Shown: positions 44,986 to 56,318, numbered from the stretch's first letter. The stretch: DNA of 64,000 nt from Diphasiastrum complanatum (GCA_029204225.1 CM055103.1:5702852-5766851), one strand, 5' to 3'. Notes: generated from the sequence alone by a model not told the origin. Numbers and translations: made by a program.

Positions 44986-45800
44986 AAGATGAGAAAACAA
45001 AAGAGAATTTGAAAGATTCATACATGATAATTAAAAAATAAGAGTGAAATATTCAAACTGAAAATGCTCAAACATGTGTTAATGAGATGGTGGATAACAT
45101 AAAAATCAAGAAGAACTCTTGCATTATTACAACTAGAGATCAGACTTGTGAGATCACTGAAGTTGTATATTACGCAAAATGCTTTCAATTGCCTATTGGT
45201 GGTACAACAATGAAAGAGAAAAAGACAAAATAAAAAGTAGACAATGAAGCATGGTTCGATCTCAACGTTAGAAAGGAAGCAATCTACAGAGAAACTAAAG
45301 GATCCAAATTATCATATCTGAAAGATGTGGCTTGGATATTATTTTTTTAATGGACACATGATCTTATCTTTGGTTTGGATAAGAATGCTACAATATCACC
45401 ATCAAATTTCTTATATTCTATTCAAATTTATGAAGGAACATATGTTGACATAGAAAAGTATTCATAAAATATACGAAGAAACTATCTACTATACACTTAG
45501 GGAGAGTTCAGTTGAGTTATTTGGTCTTATATTTAGGGCTTCTCAATGAAGAAGAAAACAAAAAATTAATAAAACTGCTTTGGATGTTATCCCAAAAAGT
45601 TTGTTGGAGGGTGGCTCTACATGCAAACTTAAATAAAGAGAGAAAGAGCAAGAAGATAATAAATAAGTGTCCATTGTGCTAAAATTGGATGAAGCACAAG
45701 AAGAATATGGAATTGATATTGAAATGGATAATAATATTGGTATTAGAAACACAAATAGCTTATTGACAAATATGCTAGCAGAAGGAGCAAACTAGGATGA
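44986..45800 (+). pseudogene. Unrecognised degenerate coding-like stretch
   Basis: One frame keeps VDNIKIKKNSCIITTRDQTC, then, after stops, DNEAWFDLNVRKEAIYRETK and DLIFGLDKNATISPSNFLYS, YEGTYVDIEKYS. The amino-acid pattern looks protein-derived, but I do not recognise the family. It lies just left of copia element E. Confidence 0.3.
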
Positions 45801-45869
45801 ATAAATGATGTAGCAAATTTTGATGCTATTGATTATGGTGATGTTGATGGTATTGAGGAGTGATAAAAA

Positions 45870-46679
45870 AAATGTTGGATTGATGGTGCTGGTACCATTC
45901 CATTATGTATAGGGTCTTCAATGGAGCTAAATCTAGGTAATGTTCTTTATGTATCTGCTATCACCACAAATCTCCAAAGTATCGGTCAGTTGATGGATAA
46001 TGGGTTTTGATGTTCATTTCAGCATGATGTTTGTTCAATCCTCAAGGCCATCCTAACTTTAAATCCATGGAGATCATGTGCAACAAAGAGGTTGCTCTCT
46101 GCCTACCGAAGTCCTTTTCTAAGAGTGGTAACTGTGTGTGAAGCTTATAATATCTCAAAGACTCACAAACTTATTTGTCAAAGGTCTACCACTAGATTTC
46201 TTAGTCCCTTGTAATTATTTATTAAGATGTGCATTTGTTTTTTCAAGAATCTAATGGTGGTGCTAATATGTATGTCATTTCCATTGTTGATCACTTTGGA
46301 AACGCTTGGATCTACCTCTTGTCCTTGAAAATCATGGTGTTTGAATCTTTTTCCATATTCAAATTTCTTGTTGAGAATCAGCTTAATGCTAACATGAAAG
46401 TGTTAAGGTGTGATAATGGATTATAGTATGTCTCCACTAGAATGGAAATGTTTTATGAGGTACATGGAATTTAATGGGAGTATACATATCCATGTACTTT
46501 ACAACAAAATGGAGTGGACGAGAGAAAATAGAAGTCTTTGTGAAACTGCTAAAGCATTAAGACTAGATGCCTCTCTTCCTAACCCATGTTGGGAAGAAGC
46601 CATTACATGAAGCTCTATATGATAAGAATCCAAATCTAAAGGATTTGAGAGTTTTTGGTTCTAGTTGCTATGTTCACAG
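45870..46679 (+). pseudogene. Element E left part: copia protease end to integrase
   Basis: Broken frames give DGAGTIPLCIGSSMELNLGN and VLYVSAIT (after the protease), then VISIVDHFGNAWIYLLSLKI (integrase core), VENQLNANMKVLRCDNG (second Asp), then QQNGVDERENRSLCETAKAL (an altered Glu region) and LRVFGSSCYVH. Reading stops at element F and resumes at 51925. Confidence 0.8.
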
Positions 46680-47734
46680 TGTTGGATTATTCTCTTGATG
46701 ATCGACTAATCGTTTTTAATCTTCATCCACTACATTACCCAACTCTGTAGTTTTATGCATGTTTCTACACAGTCTGCAGAAGTACACGAAAATCACTCAC
46801 AAGTGGATTCCACAAGTAAATTTTCAGGAAGTACTAACTAGATGGATGCCAACTCACAACGACCAACTGGCCATTATGATCTACGACCTAATCAGTTATC
46901 CTACTAGACGCCCGTTTTTGCTTCGTATAAATAGCTGATCATATGTCTATTATTTGATTCATTCATGCAAGCTCTAATGATTTTGAAGTTAGTTGTTAAA
47001 AGATTGAACGTGACTTTTGTCATTATGTTTTGTTCAAAATTGATAGGCATACTCATGCATTAGGAAAGCAAGCTCATTCTGCTGCACTCAATAAGTCGTT
47101 CACAAGCTTCAACTTGTCGTAATTGCATCATCACCTCTTTCCAAATTGATCTAGATTGGCAATTTGACAAACAATCAAAAGGATTGATCAACATTGAAAT
47201 CCGAGCCCACACGTGTGTACTACAGGCTGTAGTATGGCCTTAAACCTGAGAAACAAGTAGAAATTGATTTGGTTTCATTTGGATCACAAAAACTCAATGT
47301 ACATAGTGAACTAGCTTGAGATTGCCAATGGCCCAAAAATAATCTATCTTCTCACTATAGGAGCTTGGAATACATAGCAAATTTGACTTCCTTCTTGAAG
47401 TTAGGTGGATTTCTAGCATGTCATAAGGAAGTTAACTCACTCTTCTTGCCCTGAAATGAAACCCTAGTCTATTTCCTAGAGTTATGCTTGGTAGGTAGCT
47501 AGTTGGTCAAATTTTCACCTTAAACTTAGGTGTAGGTCCTATAAAGTAGCGATGACCACCAAATAGACATGAACAACTCTCTTGACTTGACCTTACCTAC
47601 ATTAGGATGGGTTTCCCTCGTAGCATCATGGCCTCACATGTGTGGGACCCACTTGTGTACACAATTTACACTATTCTACATGGTTTTTGATCAAGCTAGA
47701 TTTGCCAATTTTTGGCAATTCTTCACATCCAACA
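46680..47734 (+). repeat. Element F 5' LTR, interrupted by a solo LTR
   Basis: TGTTGGATTATTCTC to CTCTTTCCAACA. Compared with the 3' LTR it has lost about 300 bp near 46970 and gained the insertion 47145-47727. A TATA box TATAAATAG is at 46926-46934. The primer-binding site TGGTATCAAAGCTC follows at 47735. Confidence 0.85.
47145..47727 (-). repeat. Solo LTR of element B family in F's 5' LTR
   Basis: 583 bp, the reverse complement of B LTR sequence from about 85 bp inside one end to the terminal TTCACA. It is flanked by TCCAA on both sides (47140-47144, 47728-47732), matching a 5-bp duplication of F's LTR end. One end is truncated, although the duplication is intact. Confidence 0.85.
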
Positions 47735-47971
47735 TGGTATCAAAGCTCTAATGTGTAATATCAGAGCCTACCTTGATGATATTGAAGTGATCTATTATAC
47801 CAGGGCTCTAATACTTGATATCTTTCGTGATATCATTTGATATTTTTTGCAGTATCATATTTTTCAATTTGTGGTATCAAATTTCAATATTAGATAGTTG
47901 ACTTCCAATTGTAGCGCAACACGGTATCTCTCCCTTAACGTCATTGATATATTGATAGACTAAAGTTCCAG

Positions 47972-48810
47972 ATGGATTCTCAGTGTAAAGTCGGTCTTAT
48001 CACAGACAAGTTGAATGGATCCAATTAGTACTTGTGAAAATCTAAGATGAAGACCTTGCTAGTCACCAATGAGTTGTGGGATGTTGTCACAGGTACAAAA
48101 GAGAAGCCTGAAGATGACACAACCGACTCAAATTGGAAGGGACATCCTGAGCTCACTATATGATGTGAAAGACATAACTTCTAAGTTACATCTACGAAGA
48201 AAATTATTCACTCTCAAGATGTCAAATGGTGATTCAATTTAGTTAGCCAGTTTAAGAATCTCTTGCAACAGATGGCCGATGTCGGATCAGTCATAAATGA
48301 TCAAGACATAATTATGACATTGCTTTCAAGCTTGCCCTCTACATATGAGAACTGGGTGGTGATTATCTCGACAAACTCAGATTTGACTCTTACCAGAGTT
48401 ATCACTATGTTGTTGCAAGAAGATAATCGAAGAAGTTAAGACGCTTCATCTCCTTCATCATCTCAAGCTGTATATGTCAACAAAGGCTCAAAATGACAGA
48501 AGCAGAAAAGCTCAAAGCAATCCGCATCAAATAAAAAACCGACTCAAAGTCAAGAACAATTATCAAATCCACAGTCAAAGAAGAAGATGTTTAGTAAGTA
48601 TTGAAAGTGCACTAATCATGAGATCCAAGATTGCAGGGTTCTCAAAGTTAAGAATGCTAGTAAGCAACCAGATCAATAGGCGAATGCAGTCACAGCACCT
48701 CCCGACATCGACATGGACGAAGGAGCATTTATGGTCAAAGACTGAAAAGCACTATTGGATAATTCTTGGTTTCTGGATTTTTTGGAGCTTCTCAACATAT
48801 GACCAATCAT
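47972..48810 (+). pseudogene. Element F Gag remnant
   Basis: MDSQCKVGLITDKLNGSN, then stops; KTLLVTNELWDVVTGTK; FKNLLQQMADVGSVINDQDI, IMTLLSSLPSTYENWVVIIS and MLLQEDNRRS. It is copia Gag, followed by a knuckle-like end (KCTNHEIQDCRVL) with a lost His/Cys pattern. Confidence 0.82.
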
Positions 48811-49160
48811 CGTGAGCATTTTCACTCCTATATGCCTTACAGTACAAAAAGATACATTCATATTGGCGACGATAGCACTCTATTGAAGGTGAAGGTATTG
48901 TGAGATTGAAATTCCAACATGATCAATTCAAACTACTATCATATGTTTTGTATGTTCCTAAACTTTTTACAAATTTGCTATTATTAAGTAGGATCACTGG
49001 TGTGATTTGGGTCATAACGTAGAGTTCGAGTCTAATCGATGCCAAATTATTGATAGGGCAAGTAAGACCCTTGCACTCGGCAAGAGGCATGAAAACTTAT
49101 ATACCTTGGGACATTGTTATTCTGATACTAGTCAAGCCTTGAAAACCTGATCCCTAGCAC
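48811..49160 (+). pseudogene. Element F protease/pre-integrase remnant
   Basis: Scattered copia residues, for example VEFESNRCQIIDRASKTLAL and HENLYTLGHCY, in frames with stops. No DSGA triad was found. Confidence 0.6.
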
Positions 49161-49970
49161 TTGATCTCAACTATTTATCTGGCAAAGTCGACCTCACTGT
49201 CTGTCATAGTTGCATCCTTGGAAAGTAGACTAGGATTCCCTTTTGAATCGAGTCATAGGCATGCAACAAAAGATTTGTCAGACGCTGTTCATTCAGATAT
49301 ATGTGGTCCAATGCAAACTCCATCATTGCTAGATGAAAAGTATTTTATTACCTTTATTGATGAAATTTCAAGAGAAGCAGCTGTTTATCTTATTAAGCCA
49401 AAATCGGAGGCTTTCAACAAGTTTCGACAATTCAAAGAGCATGCAAAAAATCAAACTGGTAAAAATTAAAGCACGGAGGTCTGACAACAGGGGAGAATAT
49501 ATCTCTACCAAATTCAAGTACTGCCATAACAACAACATTGAGAAACAATATATTACCTCCTATTTGCCTCAGTCGAATGGTCTTGCTGAGAGAAAGAATA
49601 GAACCTTAGTCGAATCGGCAAAGTGCATGTTATCACATGCGACACTTTCAAAGTCCTTCTGGGCTGAAGTAGTTTCAACTGTAGCTTATATTCAAAACAG
49701 ATGTCATACTAAAGGTCTCTCAAATAAAACACCATACCTTGTTTGGATAGGTTCCAAACCTTCTTTATCAAACTTGTGAGTTTTTGGATGTATCGCTTAT
49801 GCGCAAATTCCAGATGAACTAAAAAAGAAGCTCAACTTCCAGAGTATCAATTCTATTTTCATCAGCTACACTACTTCAAATAAAGCTTATAAGTTGTATG
49901 ATCCTGTCCAGTCAAAGATATTCACTAGCCGGAATGTCATCTTTATCGAAGATTAGTTTATTGACCTCAA
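49161..49970 (+). pseudogene. Element F integrase
   Basis: DLTVCHSCILGK then a stop, VHSDICGPMQTPSLLDEKYF (first Asp), FITFIDEISREAAVYLIKPK, then after a frameshift RRSDNRGEYISTKFKYC (second Asp; NGG changed to NRG), QSNGLAERKNRTLVESAKCM (Glu), FWAEVVSTVAYIQNRCHTKG, and FGCIAYAQIPDELKKKLNFQ. All three catalytic acids remain, though the frame is broken. Confidence 0.88.
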
Positions 49971-50596
49971 AGATAAAGACAAAGCTTATATAGTCGAACT
50001 TATGGACTCTTCTGAAATATCAGACTTTCAATTTTCAAATTTGACTATTCTTATTGAAGATCCAAGCTTGTCTACTCCCAACGAACAACTTATCAATGAC
50101 AAAGCTGAAGATGATGGTGTTGCGGTTCAGCAACTGTAGCATGATGAAGATCAACTTTGATCATCACCCAGAAGATCGACAAGAGTCAACAGACCACTTA
50201 ATAGGTATATCGATAGGTCTGCAACCTACCTTGTTCAAGAGCCGATGATTGTCAAAGAGGCACTCAGTCAACCTGCTTCCAAAGAGATAGAAAACAGAAG
50301 TTGATCTATATTTCTCAACAAAGATACATTCACAATGTCTTAATCAGATATAATCTGATGAATTGCAAATTAGCTCTCTCACCAATGGATCCAAGGCTCA
50401 AGATGTCGAAGGACCACTGTCTCCAAACAATCAAAGAGGAGGAGTAGATGCATGAGTATCCTTATCATTCGATAATAGGATCTCTTAAGTATGCTATAAT
50501 CTATACCAAACCAGACATAACTCTTGCAGTCAGTTCCTTGAGTCAGTATATGACCACAATCTTGGCATAACACATTGGAAGGCTCTTAACAGAGTC

Positions 50597-51154
50597 ATGA
50601 GATATGTTCGAGCTACTATGGACTTTTTCATTTGTTATGGAGTCGTCGACAATGACAAACTCAATATTCTTAGTGGTTTTTCAGATGCAAGTTGGGTAGG
50701 AGATGTAGACACTCATAAATCCACTTCAAGATTTACATTCTTCCTCAACAATGGTCCTATTTCATGGAACATTCGCAAGCAAATTTTGATAGCTCTATCT
50801 TCCACTGAATCGGGGTATATCGTAGCCTCTCAAGCTACAAAGGCAGAAATATGGTTGAGAAACTTACTTTCAGATATCAGTCTGAATCAATATGGTCCAA
50901 CAATCCTATTTTGTGAGAATCAAAGTGCCATTGCTTTATCATCCAACCCTAGATTTTATTCTAGAAGTAAGCACATTGAAATTAAGTATCATTATGTCAG
51001 AAGCAAAGCTCTCAACAAAGAAGTGGACTTGCAGTATTGTCGAATGCAAAATATGATAATGGCTATTTTTACTAAAACATTAAGCTTGGATGCACATAAG
51101 AGATTTTTTGCAAAACTAAGTTTGAAGGTCAAAGCGTTCATGGATTCAGATTAA
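50597..51154 (+). CDS. Element F RNase H and Pol C-terminus
   Basis: An open 185-aa stretch: FSDASWVGDVDTHKSTSRFT, ISWNIRKQILIALSSTESGY, RSKHIEIKYHYVRSKALNKE, ending SLDAHKRFFAKLSLKVKAFM DSD. The RNase H Asp and Glu are present. RT upstream (50280-50590) is reduced to scraps. Confidence 0.88.
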   Translation: MRYVRATMDFFICYGVVDNDKLNILSGFSDASWVGDVDTHKSTSRFTFFLNNGPISWNIRKQILIALSSTESGYIVASQATKAEIWLRNLLSDISLNQYGPTILFCENQSAIALSSNPRFYSRSKHIEIKYHYVRSKALNKEVDLQYCRMQNMIMAIFTKTLSLDAHKRFFAKLSLKVKAFMDSD

Positions 51155-51161
51155 GGGGGGG

Positions 51162-51924
51162 TGTTGATTATTCTCCTGATGGTCGACTAGTCATTTTTAA
51201 TCTTCATGCACTACATTACTCGACTCTGTAGTTTTATGCATGTTTCTATGCAGTTTGTAGAAGTACACGAAAATTGCTCACAGGTGGATTCCACAAGTAA
51301 ATTTCCAAGAAGTACTAAATGGACATATGCTATCTCACTACGGCCAACTGGCCATTATGATCTAAGACCTAATCAACTGTCCTACTGAATGCCCATTTTT
51401 GCTTGTATGAATAGTTGATCATACGTCTATTATTTGATTCATTCATGCAATGCATTGAAGTAGAATTTAGCAGCTCTCACAAGCTTTCAAGCTTGAACAC
51501 TCATGAGCATTCTAGCTCAGTTCTTTAGAGTTCTTTTAGAGTTTTGCTATCAGCGCTTACTGCTTATCAACAGAAGTGCAAATCAAGTAGAGTTTTTCAG
51601 AGATAGCTTAAAGTACGTAGTTTTTATCTGCAATTTTCTTGAGCTCATCATTTTGCTGAATCAATCAATCCTTTATTGCATTCAGTATCATGTCAGAATC
51701 TCTGTGATCTCATATTGCTTTTGTCTCATAATTCAATTCTTCATTGTTTGGCTACGTAATCACTTTAGCTTTGATGAAGTTAGTTGCTAAAAGATTGAAC
51801 GTGACTCTTGTCATTATGTTTTGTTCAAAATTGATAGGCGTAGTCATGCATTAGGAAAGCAGGCTCATTCTGCTGCGCTCGATAAGTCGTTCAGAAGCTT
51901 CAACTTGATCACTTCTTTCCAACA
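51162..51924 (+). repeat. Element F 3' LTR, 763 bp
   Basis: TGTTGATTATTCTCC to CTTTCCAACA. The TATA box is mutated to TATGAATAG near 51408. Confidence 0.9.
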
Positions 51925-52000
51925 CATAGATCCTTGGATATAAGAAAAAAAGATGATGCAAACTCCATCAAGCCTAATTCCTGTGGGATATAGTGAATTG
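51925..52000 (+). pseudogene. Element E right part
   Basis: After the CATAG duplication the copia integrase tail continues: LDIRKKDDANSIK and, one frame on, SLIPVGYS, matching the R.KLD..SIK..FVGYS region that must follow FGSSCYVH at 46675. Confidence 0.75.
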
Positions 52001-52198
52001 AACTGTTCTTTGTGGTGTTGGCTGTTATATTTTGGCTTTTTATTGCTTTTTTGGTTAGTATGGTTTGGTGTTCGCTTGGCTTTGTGGTCTTCTGTTGCAC
52101 CCTGCTCTCTATGCTTATGTCGATGTTTTCTCCTACCCTGAGCTGGTCATAGTTTTTCCTTTCAACTGGTGGCTATTTTTTCTTTGTCATGAGGGTGG
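52001..52198. other. Spacer without recognised content
   Basis: T-rich sequence, no motif. Confidence 0.35.
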
Positions 52199-52202
52199 GC
52201 AC

Positions 52203-52294
<92 letters not shown>
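52199..52294. repeat. (CA)n microsatellite with a GCGCGCGC core
   Basis: CA units interrupted near the start by CGCGCGCGC, a potential Z-DNA former. Confidence 0.95.
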
Positions 52295-52296
<2 letters not shown>

Positions 52297-52351
52297 CACA
52301 CAATCTAATTTTTTATTGTGATAATTAATTTTGTGATATCATAAAATATTA

Positions 52352-53490
52352 GTGTCATAAATTATCTTGTAATGCTGATGTTGATGAATTTTTTTGAGTT
52401 GCTTATGCAACTCGAACAAAAGAGTTAGACCTTTATTACATTGCCAAATAACGAGAGGTATTAATAGTGTTTGGCTTTTCTTTTACTTTTCTAAATTGAA
52501 CTTATTGAAATATCCATTAATAATAAAATACTTTTTAGATGGAGTCTAACAATAGTAGAATCAGAGATCTATTTGCATTAGCAAAGGATATGCTTGTGTC
52601 CATGGATTGGGGAGTCACCATTAAACAACAAAATGTACATACTCAGGTTCAGTACTTGTAAATACATTTAATGCGTTAAAAAGAAAAGAAAAGAAAAAGT
52701 GGAATAAATAACATACAAGGAATCAGAAAAAGGAGAGAAGAGGGCATCAAAAACTCCCTCAACAAATGTCAAGAATGAAAAGCTTCTTGAATCAAGTGTT
52801 GATGACATGAGAAAGAATCTAATCAAAGTTATGTGGTGACAAGCAAAGTATCATAATTATTTGATTGCTATGTCTTTTAGCAACATGATCATTATGATAT
52901 CAATTTATTATAGATTTTATCAACATAATCGTTTTGAAGTTTCATCGAATACAATCTCATATATTTCATATGGAAAATGTTTGAAAATCAAATCCAAATT
53001 CAAAAACAAAAGAACCGAATGAGATATCAACAAATCTACAGGGACTCTAATATGTTCAACTTTTTTGATTGATAGTTTACTATTATCATTTAGAAAGATT
53101 ATTATTGATATGTTTTTTTGGTCAATAGGTTGATTTATCTTTTACAAAAAAATTTATATATGTCTATGTAATGATATAACAAGTTCATGGTTTGTCAGAT
53201 ATTCTTAATATGTATGAAAATGTTTAAAATTTTGCTTGCACTAGAGTCGTCACAAAATGCACAGAAAAGTGTGCATTTCAAGCACTTATTCAAAAATCAT
53301 ATATCATAAACTATGATGAATCACATCAAATCCTTTCATATGTGTGTTCTTCATGTATACATTAATCGATTAAACATTTAAGACCTTCATTTTGAGCAAC
53401 TTATATGTAAGATATGATGTGTCAAACATGTTGGGATCTTGATGAAATTTTAATATTTTTGTATATGGGACTACATTGTTGTTGAATTTT
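52352..53490. repeat. Repeat P, copy 1 (about 1.14 kb)
   Basis: Matches 62039-63152 in the same orientation almost base for base, from GTGTCATAAATTATCTTG to GAATTTT. No terminal inverted repeat and no known domain. A 40-codon frame beginning MESNNSRIRDLFALAKDMLV (52541) is conserved in both copies, but its function is unknown. Confidence 0.92.
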
Positions 53491-54303
53491 ACACGTGTAG
53501 ATTGTCCACTACATGTACTTGTGATCTCCTAAGGGTGTAGATGCACCAAGATCAAGATTAGATTGAGATTCAGGATCTATCTTTGATTCTATGGCAAAAA
53601 CACACTACTACATGCATTCAATCACTTCCAACTCTCACTCACACGTGTGGGAAGTGTTCCAAAAGTATTCTAAGTAAAAACAAGCTGCTCTCCTTGGGTA
53701 GAGAGAGAAAAAACATCATGAGCTCTCGGGTAGAGAGAGAAAGCTAGAAATTCAATGACACTCAAAATCCACTCAATCTCAAGATCAATTAGATCCAAAA
53801 TGAGGAGTACAATGATACTAGTAGATCCACGAGCTACCACTATGCTTACTATGATTGGACCACACTTTGTCACCTCTTAATCCTATTGGGCCATTGATCC
53901 ATGCACCTCCTAATTCTATTGGACTATATTCAAGCACACCTCAAATTCCTATTGGACCACACATGGTTCCACCTCTAAATCCTATTGGACCTCTTAAACT
54001 TCATCAAACAAAAGCATTACACTTGTCTACACTCTAATTGGCATGAGTTTAGCCTCTTACTCTATTTTGGCTCAATAGTGGCATTACAAGTGAAAATGGA
54101 TAATTTGCCATCTATGCCAAATTTGACCCTATCAACATTCTACACCTAAATGCTTGACATGAAATTCTATGAGACCCCTATATCAAACATTTTGATTTAC
54201 TTTACAATTCTCCACATGTGGGAACATCCTCCACACATGTGAGATTCACTCACAAACTTCTATCATAGAAAATACCAAGCTAGATTTTTGCCAATTTCTC
54301 ACA
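53491..54303 (-). repeat. Element H 3' LTR (left end unresolved)
   Basis: The right end is TTTCTCACA at 54303, followed by CTCCTCCTC, which on the minus strand is the purine tract GAGGAGGAG. The same arrangement is seen in element B. The left end was not determined. It contains a 33-bp-period ATTGG array at 53854-53988. Confidence 0.65.
53854..53988 (-). promoter_or_regulatory. Five CCAAT motifs at 31-33-bp spacing in LTR H
   Basis: ATTGG on + (CCAAT on the LTR strand) occurs at 53854, 53885, 53918, 53951 and 53984, in four of five cases within CCTATTGG or CTATTGG. This is a small tandem array that puts CCAAT boxes on the transcribed strand of H. Confidence 0.7.
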
Positions 54304-54429
54304 CTCCTCCTCAAAAAATAGCTTGGAAAGGTACTAGATCACTTGAGAAGTTTGTAAATCTTTTTGAGTGGATCCTTTGGTATGCATAGGAAGTGAAGAT
54401 CATCCAAGGGATCCATCATAGCAGCACCC

Positions 54430-55195
54430 TCACCATATCCATGACAAGATCTCTTTGGTAGAGATCTCTTGCCAATGCCTTTGAAGAGTGCTCCACCAAT
54501 ATGCCACTATGATCATGGGCTTCCTCCATGCTTGATGATGATATTTTCTTTGAAAGTTCCACTTGCATGATGGATGCACCATAAATAGAGAAATCTGAGG
54601 CTTACAAGCCTCATAAGGATCATTGAGATCAAGATCATAAGATGTGAAACAATGATGATTATCAAGATTATGCTTTCTAGCTTGACTAGTCCACATACAA
54701 TGAACTATATCCATGATGGATCTAATCTTGATATCAAAGACTATCTTGATCTTTTTTAGGCTAGTTACTCTCTCAAGGATGTTTACAATTTGCCTCAAAA
54801 CATGTGAAAACATGATTTTCAAAAAAGTGAGTACCAAGCTCAATCTTGTTCTTACTAGAACCAAGAGCATACTTTTGACAATACAATATCTTGCTTTCAA
54901 AAAGTATTGGAAACACATCTAAGTCAATAATGACAAGAAACATGTCCATACCATAAGCATCATACAAAACTAGTATAGCTTTTCTTGAACTTTGAGATCC
55001 AAAAAATTCAATGAAGCAAGATAGCATTTCAAGCAAAGGAAGAGAAGCATATATGAATGTGTTGTAGTAGATACAACATGAAAGATGCCCCTCTTTGCCA
55101 TGTAAGGTGAGCCATAAAGACTCGGCCATGCATCTTGAAGATCTTCTTGAAATCATATGAAGAAGAAACTCCTCGTCACACATTGGCCCCATCAT
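54430..55195 (-). CDS. Element H unrecognised ORFs after the integrase tail
   Basis: Two overlapping open frames (55195-54773 and 54918-54430; 140 and 162 aa) fill the place of RT-RNase H. The first reads MAESLWLTLHGKEGHLSCCI and FIEFFGSQSSRKAILVLYDA. I recognise no domain. Both are rich in Cys, Phe and Ile. They may be neutral open frames. Confidence 0.4.
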
Positions 55196-55207
55196 AACTT
55201 GAATACA

Positions 55208-55534
55208 TTAAAAAAAGATAACTTGTGATGCTTCTTGAGAAACCTTGATCTCGGCCACTTCCAAGATTGAATCTTCATGCAACATGACATCTCTATTCAT
55301 GATCACATTTGAAATAGAGAGTGTAAAGACATTAAAGGCCTCCTTGATGGATGAGTATCCAATCATGATCCATGAGCTTGGATCATCCTTCCTCCTTGTT
55401 TCCAAGGGAATATGTGCAAAGCAAGCACTACCAAGTTCACTAAGGTGATCAACCTTAGGCTTCATCTTGAATAAAACTTCATATGGTGCTATTCCTTCAA
55501 GAGCTCCAATACTCCTCAAAGCTTTGATCTTCAA
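55208..55534 (-). CDS. Element H integrase C-terminal region
   Basis: GIAPYEVLFKMKPKVDHLSE, LGSACFAHIPLETRRKDDPS and WIMIGYSSIKEAFNVFTLSI match the copia integrase tail (TPYE.W...KP....LR.FG..C..H.P...R.KLD......FVGYS). The catalytic core is missing. Confidence 0.82.
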   Translation of the reverse strand: MKIKALRSIGALEGIAPYEVLFKMKPKVDHLSELGSACFAHIPLETRRKDDPSSWIMIGYSSIKEAFNVFTLSISNVIMNRDVMLHEDSILEVAEIKVSQEASQVIFF

Positions 55535-56283
55535 TGAGAATTTATTCTCAAAATATGCTTGAATAATAAGGAATAATCATACACCATAATACTTGAAGAG
55601 AGAAGATATGTGCATCTTGTGTGATCATCCTCCTTTGAAATATTGGACATATAAGAAACATCAAGAGAGTTTGCACTCTCACTTGGATCCAATTTGTAGA
55701 TGCCTTCAAATCTTGATCCATATGCAAGGATCTCACCATCCTTCTTGATCACACAATTGTCAATATTGAAATTGACATCAAAGGCACTATCAAGAAGTTG
55801 GCCAACACTTAAGATGTTCTTTGTAAGCTTTGGGATAAAAAGAACAATGTTGAGAAAGAGATCTTTAGAAGATGCAAGCTTCAAGGGAATAATCCCTACT
55901 CCTTCAATATTGCACTCATGCTTACTTGCAAAGTATATGGTCTTCTTGACTCCATCATAAGGCAAAATAGATGAGAAAAAGTGCTTGGAGCCACACATAT
56001 GTGAAGATGCTCCACTATCAATATACCATGAGTCATCCTTGTTGAAGGTGGAAGAGGAGAAGCTTGATGCCATAAGAGAGCCTTCTCCATCACTTGCAAT
56101 ATAGTTCTTCTTTTTCATTGGTGATGTTGGCTTGATTGAGTTGATTCTTCTTGAAGCAATTGGTGGCATAATGGCCTTTCTTGCCACAATAAAAGAACTT
56201 GATCTTCTCCTTCTTGAGATTTGAATTAGAAGCATGAGAGGTATCCTCCTCCTCCTCTCCATCTTGGTCTTTAGCTTTGTCAT
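55531..56283 (-). CDS. Element H Gag end and protease
   Basis: Starts inside Gag; basic sequence with RKAIMPPIASRRINSIKP, which is a wrong-frame version of the knuckle. The protease is clear: WYIDSGASSHMCGSKHFFSS (catalytic DSG), VGIIPLKLASSKDLFLNIVL and LTKNILSVGQLLDSAFDVNF, followed by the flap end VIKKDGEILAYGSRFEGIYK. Confidence 0.85.
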   Translation of the reverse strand: MTKLKTKMERRRRIPLMLLIQISRRRRSSSFIVARKAIMPPIASRRINSIKPTSPMKKKNYIASDGEGSLMASSFSSSTFNKDDSWYIDSGASSHMCGSKHFFSSILPYDGVKKTIYFASKHECNIEGVGIIPLKLASSKDLFLNIVLFIPKLTKNILSVGQLLDSAFDVNFNIDNCVIKKDGEILAYGSRFEGIYKLDPSESANSLDVSYMSNISKEDDHTRCTYLLSSSIMVYDYSLLFKHILRINSH

Positions 56284-56318
56284 TAGAGAAGTGATGGTGT
56301 TGCTTCTTACTCCTCTCT

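Larger units (their letters stand above)
46680..51924 (+). mobile_element. Element F: Ty1/copia inserted in element E
   Basis: LTRs 46680-47734 and 51162-51924, flanked by CACAG and CATAG (4 of 5). It has Gag, pre-integrase, nearly complete integrase, a linker and RNase H, but most of RT is missing (no YVDD box). The purine tract AAGGGGGGG is at 51153-51161. The E integrase frame continues across it, proving insertion. Confidence 0.9.
53491..56318 (-). mobile_element. Element H: RT-less Ty1/copia, minus, 5' end missing
   Basis: Order on the minus strand: Gag end and protease (56283-55531), integrase tail (55534-55208), unrecognised open frames (55195-54430), purine tract, LTR. Integrase core, RT and RNase H are absent, as in element B. 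The right side is joined to Ty3 sequence near 56319. Confidence 0.8.
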
